A DNA stretch of 64,000 bases, from IMG/VR virus record IMGVR_UViG_3300042309_001504, positions 1 through 64,000 of that record. The stretch is one strand, 5' to 3'. The translations under genes and the position numbers were made by a program. Position 1 is the first letter of the stretch. Each line of letters begins with the position of its first letter. Positions 9,601 through 17,420 of this stretch are shown here, piece by piece. Under the pieces are notes generated by a model. It did no database searches and was not told the DNA's origin. It was given only the letters and a program-made list of their open reading frames with translations. The stretch is from a virus.

Positions 9601-11045
9601 GCGGCAATGCTGTAGGCGCTGCTGTAGAAATTAAAAATAGCACTACTCGCACATGGGAAGTTTCTGTTGCCGGTAGTACATCATTCGGACTTGTACCAAC
9701 AGGATCTTTATATTTTTATGATCAAACCGCTGGTTTAGCTAGATTAACTCTTAGCACAACAGGATCATTATTAACACAGATTTTAGGCACAGCCTCTGTT
9801 CCAACAATAAGCAATATTAATGATACTAATACTGGAATATATTGGCCTTCTAGTGATAATTTATTTTTTTCAACTGCTGGAGAAGCTAGATTACAAATTA
9901 ATAGTACGGGTAATATTGGTATAAATAATGCGCCAGTAAGTGAATACAAGTTGTTTGTTAACGGCGGAACAAGATCAGACTCTTCAACAACAAGCCCATC
10001 AATCGTATCTATAAAAAGTTTTACAAATGCCGTTGAAACTGGAGATAATTTATCATCAGCTACTTATGGATATTCTACAACAAGTGGTTCACATACAATA
10101 AGAAATGTTGCTGTAAATACATACTTTAAAATTAATTCTGGAGTAACCAACAGCGCTAGTAGCATTGGTATAGTAAACAATAATCTTCGTAATTATGGTT
10201 TAACAGATGATGCCGGAACATTAACTTCATTATTCGGTATATATAATCAATACGGCCATTATAATACTTCTGTTGTTTCTCCAACAACAACAACGGTTAT
10301 TGGTATACAAAATCTATTTTGGCAAGCCAATGGCACAATAACTACTGCTTTTGATATGTATTGTAGTAATGCTAGTTCTGGCGCTACTGTTACAAATAGA
10401 TGGGGTATATATGTAGAACATACTGGTAATAATTATTTTGGTGGAAATCTTGGTATTGCTATATCGCCAACACAAAAATTACACGTAGCTAGATCTGGAA
10501 CTGGAATAATTGGAAGATTTACAGATGCTACAACGCAAACATTAGATATTGGAGTAACAGCTTCTGCTGGCATGTATTTTGATAATCCAAATGGTGGATA
10601 TCAAGAGTGGCAAATTAGTGGTTCTGGAAAAATGCGCTTGACAGGCGGTGGCGAACTTTTAATTGGAACGACTACTGATAATGGAGCATATTTATTACAA
10701 GTAAATTCTCAAATCTATGCGACAAATGCAACTATTGCAACATCAGATATTAGATTTAAAACAAATGTACAAACTTTAACAAATGCAACAAATATTATAG
10801 AATCTTTAAGACCAGTAACATTTGATTTTATTCCACAAAGCTACAGAAACTTTGCGATAGAAAGACAAGTTGGTTTAATAGCTCAAGAAACATTACATAC
10901 ATTAAAAAATACAGATTATGTGGATAGTGTTGTTGCTAAGTGTGGCGACCACTTGGGTTTAGCCTATGAAAAATTAATACCAGTTTTAATCCGTGCGCTT
11001 CAAGAAAGTAATGCGAGAATTGCAGCATTAGAAGCCAGACTTTAA
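6696..11045 (+). CDS. Large tail fibre with C-terminal self-cleaving S74 chaperone
   Basis: 1449 residues. Residues 1-55 repeat the N-terminal domain of the preceding fibre. The long middle consists of Ser/Thr/Asn/Gly-rich beta modules, with an HTHTSSNITDFNSS module near residue 508 shared with the adhesin at 29121. The C-terminus, from about residue 1340, is an intramolecular chaperone of peptidase family S74: S-D-I-R-F-K places the Ser/Lys dyad at S1350 and K1355, followed by LRPVTFDF and RQVGLIAQE and a final coiled coil (ALQESNARIAALEARL). In this family the chaperone trimerises the fibre and cuts itself off before the serine. The host ligand is unknown. Confidence 0.85.
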   Translation: MPAYNLIQIRKGTSTEWANQNPILSSGEPGFDISNNILKLGDGVTAWSNLDPIGSGFISSHTEINVLSQEPQGFVNRIDSSISFNDSTRTFTIQPTGSSYDVYIEGIKVTKTGIETVVIDSGTALNYIHFDTDTNQLQTKTSFFNFDTDVPIAFIHWNSGIGQSTFFGEERHGIRMDTTTHKWIHNTFGMQYINGLSIGNYVLEGDGTSNSHAQISISDGTLYQEDIVINIADGDNGIEFTQQLYPTGYFPVYYHSGITGQWVRDSGTPYPVKYNATRALYNSYSGGTWSVINVPNNRYFAMWLVATNDINDPILSIMGQREDSSLGAAENNNNWTDIDLTNIPTNELRPLYRLIFLTNNTFTNTPKSSLQSILDLRRSILTTTYGVPQNDHGNLFGLGDDDHTQYVHINEARIISANHTFTNGLTINNGLLSATSGNFTSLTLNNTGVSISGHTHIVNDITDFASGVAQEVDTTLSSGSGISLVYNSGTNTLTISATGLALTNHTHTSSNITDFNSSVSGLLPTIANSGDNRILTSTGSTVGINAESNLSFDGSLLNVIGSGNFSSGLVINNQTASTIASFDSNKNVASLSTATYPSLTELSYVKGITSAIQTQIDSKAATSTTITAGSGLAGGGSLAANRTIDIGQGDGITVSTDNIAVDSTVVRTTGTQTISGTKTFTGDTVFSTGITISSSGTNVPLTITNDGTGNSFVVNDVSGDADPFVIDAAGRVVIGGTSAFSDAHKFSILGGLPSTAGVTVGFILRALVPSSSTNNFISYFSNMGTETSSYTLSSLEHYAANQQSLGVGSAIGSQYGFVARDSLIGATNNYGFYSNIASGTGRFNFYANGTAINYFAGNVGIGTTGPRSKLDVRGLSQFVASSNGTPALGANTHYTSTFENFSGNYGLGINVNASTGIVLVQSQRFDSTATAYDIGFQTLGGNVGIAETSPARKLHVKESSGIFTSRFEGGNAVGAAVEIKNSTTRTWEVSVAGSTSFGLVPTGSLYFYDQTAGLARLTLSTTGSLLTQILGTASVPTISNINDTNTGIYWPSSDNLFFSTAGEARLQINSTGNIGINNAPVSEYKLFVNGGTRSDSSTTSPSIVSIKSFTNAVETGDNLSSATYGYSTTSGSHTIRNVAVNTYFKINSGVTNSASSIGIVNNNLRNYGLTDDAGTLTSLFGIYNQYGHYNTSVVSPTTTTVIGIQNLFWQANGTITTAFDMYCSNASSGATVTNRWGIYVEHTGNNYFGGNLGIAISPTQKLHVARSGTGIIGRFTDATTQTLDIGVTASAGMYFDNPNGGYQEWQISGSGKMRLTGGGELLIGTTTDNGAYLLQVNSQIYATNATIATSDIRFKTNVQTLTNATNIIESLRPVTFDFIPQSYRNFAIERQVGLIAQETLHTLKNTDYVDSVVAKCGDHLGLAYEKLIPVLIRALQESNARIAALEARL

Positions 11046-11060
11046 TCTATAGGAGAATTT

Positions 11061-11384
11061 ATGTTACCAAATTTAACTCCAGTTGATATTTCTATAATTC
11101 CAGCAAAAACATATGATAAATTATGGGTTGATGAAATAATTATTAATGCTGGAAATATAAATGGTGACGCTACAGCGCGTGTACATTTAAAAAAATTTGG
11201 AGTATTTGATGGAATAGCCGAATACATGCCGGGTGATAATGGAATGTGGTTAGTTATTGATAATTTATTAAGTAAAAGTGTTGAAGATCCAGATCTTGCA
11301 AATGTTGTACAATCATTACTATTATATATAGGAAAAGCAGGAGCAGAACAAGGTGTTATTGCTCCAATTAATAGTCCAGAATAA
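11061..11384 (+). CDS. Hypothetical protein after the fibre gene
   Basis: 107 residues with a good ribosome site (AGGAG) seven bases upstream. The first half is beta-like (DISIIPAKTYDKLWVDEIIINA, A-R-V-H-L-K-K-F), the second half helical (NLLSKSVEDPDLANVVQSLLLYIGKAG). No signal peptide or membrane segment. It is followed at 11 bases by a 55-residue ORF with its own ribosome site. Position behind the S74 fibre suggests a structural or fibre-assembly factor, but no family is recognised. Confidence 0.6.
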   Translation: MLPNLTPVDISIIPAKTYDKLWVDEIIINAGNINGDATARVHLKKFGVFDGIAEYMPGDNGMWLVIDNLLSKSVEDPDLANVVQSLLLYIGKAGAEQGVIAPINSPE

Positions 11385-11395
11385 AGGAAAAAATT

Positions 11396-11563
11396 ATGGA
11401 ATTAAATCAAGGTGATATTCAGAATCTAATGGTAGTTATTGATCTTGCTACTCAAAGGGGTGTTTTTAAGGCTAGTGATTTGATAGCTATAGGCACATTA
11501 TATGAAAAACTAAATAAGATCAAAGAAGCTGAAGAATCCAAAAAAGTACCAAATCCAGAATGA
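11396..11563 (+). CDS. Small helical protein of 55 residues
   Basis: A short ORF beginning at ATG 11396 after AAAGGAAAAA and ending at TGA 11561-11563. Translation gives a first helix (NQGDIQNLMVVIDLATQ), a turn with FKASDLIAIG, and a charged second helix (LYEKLNKIKEAEESKK). It is tightly packed behind the 107-residue gene and fills what would otherwise be an empty gap. Similar helical mini-proteins are common as minor phage components, but nothing specific can be said about function. Confidence 0.55.
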   Translation: MELNQGDIQNLMVVIDLATQRGVFKASDLIAIGTLYEKLNKIKEAEESKKVPNPE

Positions 11564-11619
11564 ATAGTATAAAGTATCCTTTTGGTGTATACTAACATAA
11601 ACCACTAGGATAAAATACT

Positions 11620-12027
11620 ATGTCTTTTTGTATTACTAATTTTAATGCTGTTAATAATCCAGCAGTTAGTGATGAATGTTTTGCTACAGCAACAAGAAAT
11701 TTAATAGTTAACAAAGGCACAACATTCAAGTTGTCTTTTGTGTTAACTTTAGATGGTAATTTGGCTGATCTTACTGGATATTCTGCTAGAGCATCTATAA
11801 AACAAAGTTATTCTGATACTAGTGATTTAGTATATTTATCTTCCAGTAACGGAATGATAAAGATTAATTTAACTTCATCATCTATAGATCTTTATATTCC
11901 TGAAAAAATAACACGACGAATTAATGTTCCTATCGGAGTTTATGATATTGAAATTATAAATTCTAATAGTGAAACATTCAGGGTGGTTCAAGGAACTATG
12001 ACTTTTAGTGAACAAGTTAGCACATGA
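11620..12027 (+). CDS. Ig-like virion protein, paralogue of the one at 4670
   Basis: 135 residues, start preceded by AGGAT. After a 28-residue N-terminal extension it follows the same strand order as the protein at 4670: KGTTFKLSF, then DLTGYSARASI, then GVYDIEI and a closing QGTMTFSE strand. This resembles the N-terminal sandwich of baseplate upper proteins. The two paralogues bracket the fibre block, suggesting that they hold fibres at two sites or are the ends of an inserted cassette. The stop overlaps the next start as ATGA. Confidence 0.42.
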   Translation: MSFCITNFNAVNNPAVSDECFATATRNLIVNKGTTFKLSFVLTLDGNLADLTGYSARASIKQSYSDTSDLVYLSSSNGMIKINLTSSSIDLYIPEKITRRINVPIGVYDIEIINSNSETFRVVQGTMTFSEQVST

Positions 12028-12533
12028 ACATCATAACTAGTCAGCACAAAGAATTATATAGAGCAATGATAGATTCTTTGTTTGAGGATGATGCTCTAGC
12101 ATTAAATTGCACTTTAATTTATGAAAATGCTGATAAAATAGAGTGTCCTAATTGTGAGATTGATCCTATGAGTGGTCGATCAGCAAATCTTTATAAAACC
12201 GGAGGATCATTAGAGTTTATTAATGGCCAGCAGTGTCCAGTATGTGCTGGTGATGGATATTTATTTAATAAAAAAGAAGAGAGTATTAAATTATTAGTAT
12301 TATTTGATTATAAATACTGGATTAATTTTAATAGTAATATTGGAGTACCAGACGGAACAATTCAAACCATATCAAAAATAGATATTTTGCCAAAAGTAAA
12401 AAATGCTAATCGATTAATTGTTGACTCTTCTTTGAATGGATTAACTCGTAATTTATTCAGTAGAGTATCCGATCCTGAGCCAGCAGGATTAGGAGACAAT
12501 TCTTATTTTTTTACATTTTGGAAAAAGATATGA
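12024..12533 (+). CDS. Neck protein with zinc-finger motif, possible head-closure protein
   Basis: 169 residues, translationally coupled to the upstream gene by an ATGA overlap. Residues about 37-76 hold CPNC and, after a spacer of some 27 residues, CPVCAGDG, a two-knuckle zinc site of the type seen in DnaJ central domains. The remainder is beta-rich. It lies just before a probable tail-completion gene and the tube genes, the position of head-closure (stopper) proteins. The zinc site is visible; the neck role is inferred from order. Coupled also to the next gene through ATGA at 12530. Confidence 0.45.
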   Translation: MNIITSQHKELYRAMIDSLFEDDALALNCTLIYENADKIECPNCEIDPMSGRSANLYKTGGSLEFINGQQCPVCAGDGYLFNKKEESIKLLVLFDYKYWINFNSNIGVPDGTIQTISKIDILPKVKNANRLIVDSSLNGLTRNLFSRVSDPEPAGLGDNSYFFTFWKKI

Positions 12534-13177
12534 GATTAGAATTAAAATTATTAGAATCTGATATTACAATAGCTAAAAATATATTAGATATATTATCTAA
12601 ACAAATTAATAAAGAGTTATCTAAAAATTTTCCTAAAATACAAGACTCTATAAAAAAAGTAGTAATTGATAGTATTAGAAATCAACCAGAATATGCTTCT
12701 CTAATTGGTGGACAGCTTCAATATGAATTTGGTATTACTAATCCTAAGAGCAGACTAGATGCTATCTTAAACACTCTAGAACAAAGTATGGTATCCTCTT
12801 TAAATAAAGTTGTGCCATCAGGATATGGTTTAAAAGGTGGCTTCAAAATAGAATTTATCAAGAGTGATTATAGTGATATTTTAGCTCTACCAGAATCATC
12901 ATTTGTTAGTGAAAAGGGATCAAACCTACAATGGTTAAATTGGTTATTAATTCAAGGAGATAGTTCCATAGTTTTCGGATATTCTTTCGTATTGGGCGGT
13001 TTTAAATTTTCACGAACAGGCGGTGGTGTTATGAGAGGATCCGAATCTGGCTCATGGCAAGTCCCCTCACAATTTTCTGGAACTGCACAAAATAATTGGA
13101 TAACTAGGGGCATACTATCTTGTTCGGATGATATTCAACAACTATTAAATAGTTTAATTGAAAATTTAGCATCCTAA
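12530..13177 (+). CDS. Probable tail-completion (neck) protein
   Basis: 215 residues from the ATG at 12530, which overlaps the previous stop as ATGA; an in-frame ATG at 12518 is possible. An N-terminal amphipathic helix region (LLESDITIAKNILDILSKQINKEL cut into two helices by context) is followed by SLIGGQLQYEFGI and a Gly-rich C-terminal part that includes FSRTGGGVMRG. Location immediately before the tail tube genes and the helical N-terminus with a beta core fit tail-completion proteins of the HK97 gp10 type. The family was not confirmed. Confidence 0.42.
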   Translation: MRLELKLLESDITIAKNILDILSKQINKELSKNFPKIQDSIKKVVIDSIRNQPEYASLIGGQLQYEFGITNPKSRLDAILNTLEQSMVSSLNKVVPSGYGLKGGFKIEFIKSDYSDILALPESSFVSEKGSNLQWLNWLLIQGDSSIVFGYSFVLGGFKFSRTGGGVMRGSESGSWQVPSQFSGTAQNNWITRGILSCSDDIQQLLNSLIENLAS

Positions 13178-13250
13178 AAAATTTAGATTTTTATGTTATT
13201 AGTGTAATAATATATAACACAATACACCTTTTTTTATATGGGAGATTAAT

Positions 13251-14141
13251 ATGGCCAATCGTGTATTTTATGCTTCCCAAGGCGTCTCAATTTCGGGCGT
13301 TACAGTACCTGGCGCTCAAAGTGTCGGCGTACAAAGCAATTTTAATCTAGAACAAGCTTTCCAACTAGGTCGTCTGGGCATTTACGACAACATTGTTACA
13401 AATCCAGAAGTTACTGTAACAGTTAGTAAAGTTTTGGATGGCGAAAATACAATTTATAAATTGGCCACAGGTGGCGGCAGTTTAATCAGTAATGCTAATG
13501 ATCAATGCAATATTGTTGTTGGCGTTGGTTCAGATACAGCCTCTGCTCTTAGTAGTACATCAGCTATAGAAATGACAGGCATGTATGTTACATCAGTAAG
13601 TTACACTCTTCCTGTTGACGGTAATTTTACAGAAGAAGTTAGTTTCGTTGGAGACAACAAATCTGTTAGTACTGGCGTAGTAGCCGCTCCCACAGCAACT
13701 GGTAATACAGTTTTGCGTCGTCAACACTATAAATCAGATAGCACATTGCCAGTTGAAGTTAGTGGTCAAAATGTTACTAACATTACAATCAATGCTGATC
13801 TTGGCAGAGAAACAATGTTTAGATTAGGCCAATTCGGACCATTCCATCGCTTTGTGAACTTCCCATTAGAAGTAACTTGCGAATTTGAAGTATCTGCTAC
13901 TGGTATTGATACTGTTGAAGTTAGTCAAGATGTTACTTGCACTGGCGGCAATTTGCCAGCAATTCAACCAATCTTGATCAATTTGTGCGATCCAAGTGAT
14001 GGTACAACATCATACAGTTTTGATCTTGGTAGTAGCAATCGTTTAACTAGTGTGAATTATCAAGGTGGTGATACTGGTGGTGGTAATGCTACTATCACAT
14101 TCAGTTATACCACTTATAATGAATTAACAATTAGTGGCTAA
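13251..14141 (+). CDS. Major tail tube protein
   Basis: 296 residues with a strong ribosome site (GGGAG, eight bases before ATG). The sequence is dominated by beta strands: an N-terminal ISGVTVPGAQSVGV hairpin, a central VSYTLPVDGNFTEEVSFVG, and a C-terminal VNYQGGDTGGGNATI strand pair. This is the pattern of tail-tube subunits that form hexameric rings. Codon use is GC-richer, like the capsid gene, in line with abundant product. The next gene is a divergent paralogue with the same ending motif. A 73-base AT-rich gap upstream may carry a promoter. Confidence 0.65.
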   Translation: MANRVFYASQGVSISGVTVPGAQSVGVQSNFNLEQAFQLGRLGIYDNIVTNPEVTVTVSKVLDGENTIYKLATGGGSLISNANDQCNIVVGVGSDTASALSSTSAIEMTGMYVTSVSYTLPVDGNFTEEVSFVGDNKSVSTGVVAAPTATGNTVLRRQHYKSDSTLPVEVSGQNVTNITINADLGRETMFRLGQFGPFHRFVNFPLEVTCEFEVSATGIDTVEVSQDVTCTGGNLPAIQPILINLCDPSDGTTSYSFDLGSSNRLTSVNYQGGDTGGGNATITFSYTTYNELTISG

Positions 14142-14162
14142 TACTTAATTCGGAATTAGTTT

Positions 14163-15110
14163 GTGGCAAGCAATAGAATTTACTACGGATGTTTGGGCGT
14201 GGCATTGTCCACGCCCTCATCTTTTCCATCAGCATTATTGCCAGGAGTTCAAACTGTTGGTGTTACCACATCAACAAAAACAGAATATATATTAGCTCCG
14301 GGTATTGCTGTGCCACATGCTTACTACAGTATTTTACCAGACATATCATTTACTTTTTCAGAAGCTTTTCAATCTTTAGACTCATTATCATCAATTTCTG
14401 GTGTGAATAATTATATTGATTTATTTATGTTTGTTGGCGAAGATGATGTTGCATGTATGGATGCTAGAAAATATATCAGATGTAGATATGTTTTATTAGA
14501 AAGCTTATCATATAATTTAAATATTAATGGTATTTTTACATCCGATAAAACATACAAAGGATTTTCAAGATATGTTTGTTCAACATCGTCTAATATAACT
14601 ATTCCTAATTGCAATTCTCCTATTCCTAACTATAGCGTTGTTGGATCACGACGAAGTTTTAATATTAGTGGCAGTTCTTTACCTAGCATATTAAGTTCTA
14701 GTAATTTATTACAAAGTATTACTATTAACTATAATATTACTAGAGAAAATATAGCAGAACCGGCAACACGCACACCATACGGTAGCATGACATCTTTTCC
14801 TATAGAAAGCACAATATCTTTTAATTTAATTTCACAAAATTTAGATTCGTATAATCAAAACTTTAATTCATCTATTTGTCAAGGGTTAACTAATCATATA
14901 GAAGATATGACAATTAGCGTTTGTGGTATTGGTGGATCGGGTAATGTTAGTTCACTATCTTTTAATGATATGTATTTAGAAGGTATTAATTACAACGGCG
15001 GAGATACTGGAGGAGGAAATCAGGAAATTAGTATAGATTATGTATGCTATAGTACTAGTGGGATTAATAGTTTAGTGGAATTTCCTAATGTTCATAACAC
15101 AGGATGTTGA
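14163..15110 (+). CDS. Second tail tube paralogue with GTG start
   Basis: 315 residues. The N-terminus (ASNRIYYGCLGVAL, LLPGVQTVGV) and C-terminus (INYNGGDTGGGNQEISIDY) align with the preceding tail tube protein, as does the central S-Y-N-L-N-I-N-G-I-F-T strand. It begins with GTG at 14163 and lacks a strong ribosome site, and its codon use is ordinary AT-rich, so it should be made at much lower level than its neighbour. It may form special rings, for example a tail-tip or tail-terminator ring. The product retains about ten cysteines, unlike the first copy. Confidence 0.6.
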   Translation: MASNRIYYGCLGVALSTPSSFPSALLPGVQTVGVTTSTKTEYILAPGIAVPHAYYSILPDISFTFSEAFQSLDSLSSISGVNNYIDLFMFVGEDDVACMDARKYIRCRYVLLESLSYNLNINGIFTSDKTYKGFSRYVCSTSSNITIPNCNSPIPNYSVVGSRRSFNISGSSLPSILSSSNLLQSITINYNITRENIAEPATRTPYGSMTSFPIESTISFNLISQNLDSYNQNFNSSICQGLTNHIEDMTISVCGIGGSGNVSSLSFNDMYLEGINYNGGDTGGGNQEISIDYVCYSTSGINSLVEFPNVHNTGC

Positions 15111-16146
15111 TAATACAGAATATTTATTGTACAAAATATTATGTGGATTTTATTATATCGAGTATAATGATAAAAAATATAAGGTAATATATCCATCATT
15201 AGATATAAAATATCAGGCCGAACAAGTATACTTATCAACATTAGACGATCATAAATTTGATACTGAATGGTTTTCAGAATTGGATCTTAGGATTTTTCTT
15301 GAAAAACAAAATATTTGGAATAATGATAAAGAAAATTATTTAAAGTCTCAACAAAATCTTTTAGAAAAAAGTAAAATAGATTTATATAAAGATTATTCTA
15401 ATGGAGACTTAAAGAAAAAACATAAAAAATTAATACAATCATTATATAAGAATATAAATGATTTAATTATTGAAAAAGAATCTTTTAATTATTTAACATT
15501 AAATTTTTTTGCTAATACAGTTAAGCACGAATTTTTATTAATGAATACTATCTTTGATAATGATATTCTTTTATTAGATGATAAATCTGATCATAAAAGT
15601 ATTCAAGAGATTTCAATAATTATTCTTAAAGAACAAATTAGTATGAATAAATTAAGAAAAATTGCTAGATCAGATATTTGGAAATCTTATTATAATGATA
15701 ATGGAATATATGCTAATGGTGTGATAAATACTAATGATGACTATAGAAATTTAGTAAATCTAACAAAAATGTATGAATCTATCAAACAGCATCCAGAATG
15801 TCCAACAGAAGATATTATTAGTGATGACGATGCTTTAGACGGATGGTTCTTATTACAGAAAGATAAAAGTACTAAAGAAAAACAAAAAAATCAAGTTTTA
15901 GATAGAGTAAGGGGTAATAAAATAAAGGACGCCAAAGAATTATTCATAATCACTCAGGACAAACAGGAAACTGATCAAATTTTTGGATTAAATGATCCCA
16001 AGACCATGAGAGATATTAAGAATTCTGTGGAATTAGCAAAACAAAAAGGTAAAGTATCTTGGACCGATCTGGAACATGTTATAGAGGAAAAATTAATAGA
16101 ACAAGGCAAAGGTGGATATAATAAAATAAAGGAGAATATTAAATGA
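15088..16146 (+). CDS. Hypothetical tail assembly-region protein
   Basis: 352 residues, overlapping the end of the second tube gene by 23 bases. It is Lys/Asp/Glu/Asn-rich, almost wholly helical by pattern, and has an N-terminal segment YLLYKILCGFYYIEYNDKKYKVIYPS resembling a small beta domain. The middle repeats charged helices; no catalytic motif is seen. It starts a set of three coupled genes that lie between tube and tape measure, the site of tail-assembly chaperones. No frameshift signal linking it to the next gene was found; instead the stop and next start overlap as ATGA. Confidence 0.4.
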   Translation: MFITQDVDNTEYLLYKILCGFYYIEYNDKKYKVIYPSLDIKYQAEQVYLSTLDDHKFDTEWFSELDLRIFLEKQNIWNNDKENYLKSQQNLLEKSKIDLYKDYSNGDLKKKHKKLIQSLYKNINDLIIEKESFNYLTLNFFANTVKHEFLLMNTIFDNDILLLDDKSDHKSIQEISIIILKEQISMNKLRKIARSDIWKSYYNDNGIYANGVINTNDDYRNLVNLTKMYESIKQHPECPTEDIISDDDALDGWFLLQKDKSTKEKQKNQVLDRVRGNKIKDAKELFIITQDKQETDQIFGLNDPKTMRDIKNSVELAKQKGKVSWTDLEHVIEEKLIEQGKGGYNKIKENIK

Positions 16147-16439
16147 ATAATTATATTGTGAAAAATCTTAAAAAAAGATTTCAAACCAGTATGATAGGAT
16201 CTATTGCTCGTATAGAAGATTATTTTGGTTTTTTGTGGGGCATAGATAAAGATAAGATTTCCCATATAGAAGAACAAAATAAAAATTTATGGGAAGAACT
16301 TCGTACAGAAATTTTAAATCATTGTAATTATCAGATGAGACTAGCATTGGACGAACTGGAAGAATTTTTGGAAAAACAGGAAAACTACTACGAATATAAA
16401 TTTATTATTAATTCACAACATAACAAGGAGAAAAAATGA
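16143..16439 (+). CDS. Small coupled protein between tube and tape measure
   Basis: 98 residues, beginning in an ATGA overlap at 16143 and ending in another at 16436-16439. It is helical and charged (NKNLWEELRTEILNHC, ALDELEEFLEKQENYY), consistent with a chaperone-like or assembly partner of the flanking products. No membrane segment or known motif. The double overlap implies that it is translated in fixed ratio with both neighbours. Confidence 0.45.
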   Translation: MNNYIVKNLKKRFQTSMIGSIARIEDYFGFLWGIDKDKISHIEEQNKNLWEELRTEILNHCNYQMRLALDELEEFLEKQENYYEYKFIINSQHNKEKK

Positions 16440-17344
16440 TTACTGATACTTTCACAATAAACCTTAATTCTAATGAGGTCGAATTTTTAATCAAATCCCC
16501 ATCCTTAACAGAACAAAGGGAAGCACAAAAAGTATATAATCAAGCCTTCTCTGATGCTGTAAAATCTGGATGCATTGTTAGGGGCCGTCTAGAAGATCTA
16601 TTAAAAGAGCAGGGTTTGTGGGACGACAATAAACAACTAAGAATGACCACTTTGCAACAAGAAATCTTGGATGGCGAAAAAACCTTAGCAAAAGGTGGTA
16701 TTAGTCTAAATGCGGCTAAACAAATAGCTATGAAGATGAAAAGTTTAAGAGAAGATCTTAGGGATTTGATTAGCGTAAGAACAAATTTAGATAATCATAC
16801 AGCAGAAGGACAAGCTGATAATGCACGATTTAATTATTTAGTATCTTGTTGTTTGGTGTATAAAGATAGTAAGAAAAAATATTTTGATAATTATGAAGAC
16901 TATTTGAATAGAGCATCAGAACCAACAGCAATAAGAGCGGCTCAAGTTCTGGCTAATATGCTCTATGGTTTGGATAACGATTACGAAAAGAAATTGCCAG
17001 AAAATAAATTTTTGTTAAAGTATAAATTAGTAGATAACAACCTAAGGTTCATTAATAAAGATGGTAAATTGGTTGATAGTGATGGTCGTTTGGTAGATGA
17101 AAATGGTAGATATATCAATGACAAAGGACAGTTTGTTGATAAAAATGGTAATTTAGTAGATGACAATGGAGAATATGTTACAGACTTTAAACCATTTACT
17201 GATGATAGTGGAAATCCCATACTTTTGGAAAATGAAAATGATACCAAGACTAATGAAGTTCCATCACATCCTCCAACACCATTACCAATTCCAACTCCAC
17301 TACCACAAGAGGTTGAACCAGAAAAACCCCAACCAGTTGAATGA
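16436..17344 (+). CDS. Probable tail assembly protein with heptapeptide repeats
   Basis: 302 residues, coupled to the upstream gene by ATGA. Residues 1-200 are mostly helical and start with a beta segment (TFTINLNSNEVEFLIKSP), resembling tail-assembly chaperones that bind the tape measure; it is the last gene before the tape measure. Residues 206-247 hold six 7-residue repeats of the form (I/V)(D/N)xxGx(L/Y/F). The C-terminus is a Pro-rich tail (SHPPTPLPIPTPLPQE). The repeat block is unusual for a chaperone and may be a small beta-solenoid or binding module. A terminator follows the gene. Confidence 0.42.
   Translation: MITDTFTINLNSNEVEFLIKSPSLTEQREAQKVYNQAFSDAVKSGCIVRGRLEDLLKEQGLWDDNKQLRMTTLQQEILDGEKTLAKGGISLNAAKQIAMKMKSLREDLRDLISVRTNLDNHTAEGQADNARFNYLVSCCLVYKDSKKKYFDNYEDYLNRASEPTAIRAAQVLANMLYGLDNDYEKKLPENKFLLKYKLVDNNLRFINKDGKLVDSDGRLVDENGRYINDKGQFVDKNGNLVDDNGEYVTDFKPFTDDSGNPILLENENDTKTNEVPSHPPTPLPIPTPLPQEVEPEKPQPVE
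17051..17176 (+). repeat. Six 21-base coding repeats (heptapeptide)
   Basis: Six successive heptapeptides, INKDGKL, VDSDGRL, VDENGRY, INDKGQF, VDKNGNL and VDDNGEY, lie in register at 17051-17176. Conserved positions are the first two residues, the Gly at position five and a large hydrophobic residue at position seven. DNA copies have diverged, so the repeat is kept by protein constraint rather than recent slippage. Confidence 0.85.
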
Positions 17345-17375
17345 TCTTTTTTGCAACATAAACATTTTCAATAAT

Positions 17376-17398
17376 AAGGGCGCTATTATGGCGCCTTT
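17376..17398 (+). terminator. Hairpin terminator before the tape measure
   Basis: AAGGGCGC at 17376-17383 pairs with GCGCCTTT at 17391-17398 (seven Watson-Crick pairs and one G-T wobble) around a seven-base loop, followed by an AT-rich ATTTATATAATA tail. It lies between the assembly genes and the tape measure and probably lowers expression of the latter. The missing uninterrupted T-run makes it weaker than the one at 4041. Confidence 0.55.
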
Positions 17399-17420
17399 AT
17401 TTATATAATAGGAAATTATT

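Noticed and set aside
5334-11045. Diversity-generating retroelement suggested by the Mtd-like N-terminal domain
   Set aside because: No reverse transcriptase, template repeat or C-type lectin variable end was found in the window.
15088-17344. Programmed frameshift between tail assembly chaperone genes
   Set aside because: The three genes overlap as ATGA and no slippery heptamer in the right frame relation was seen.
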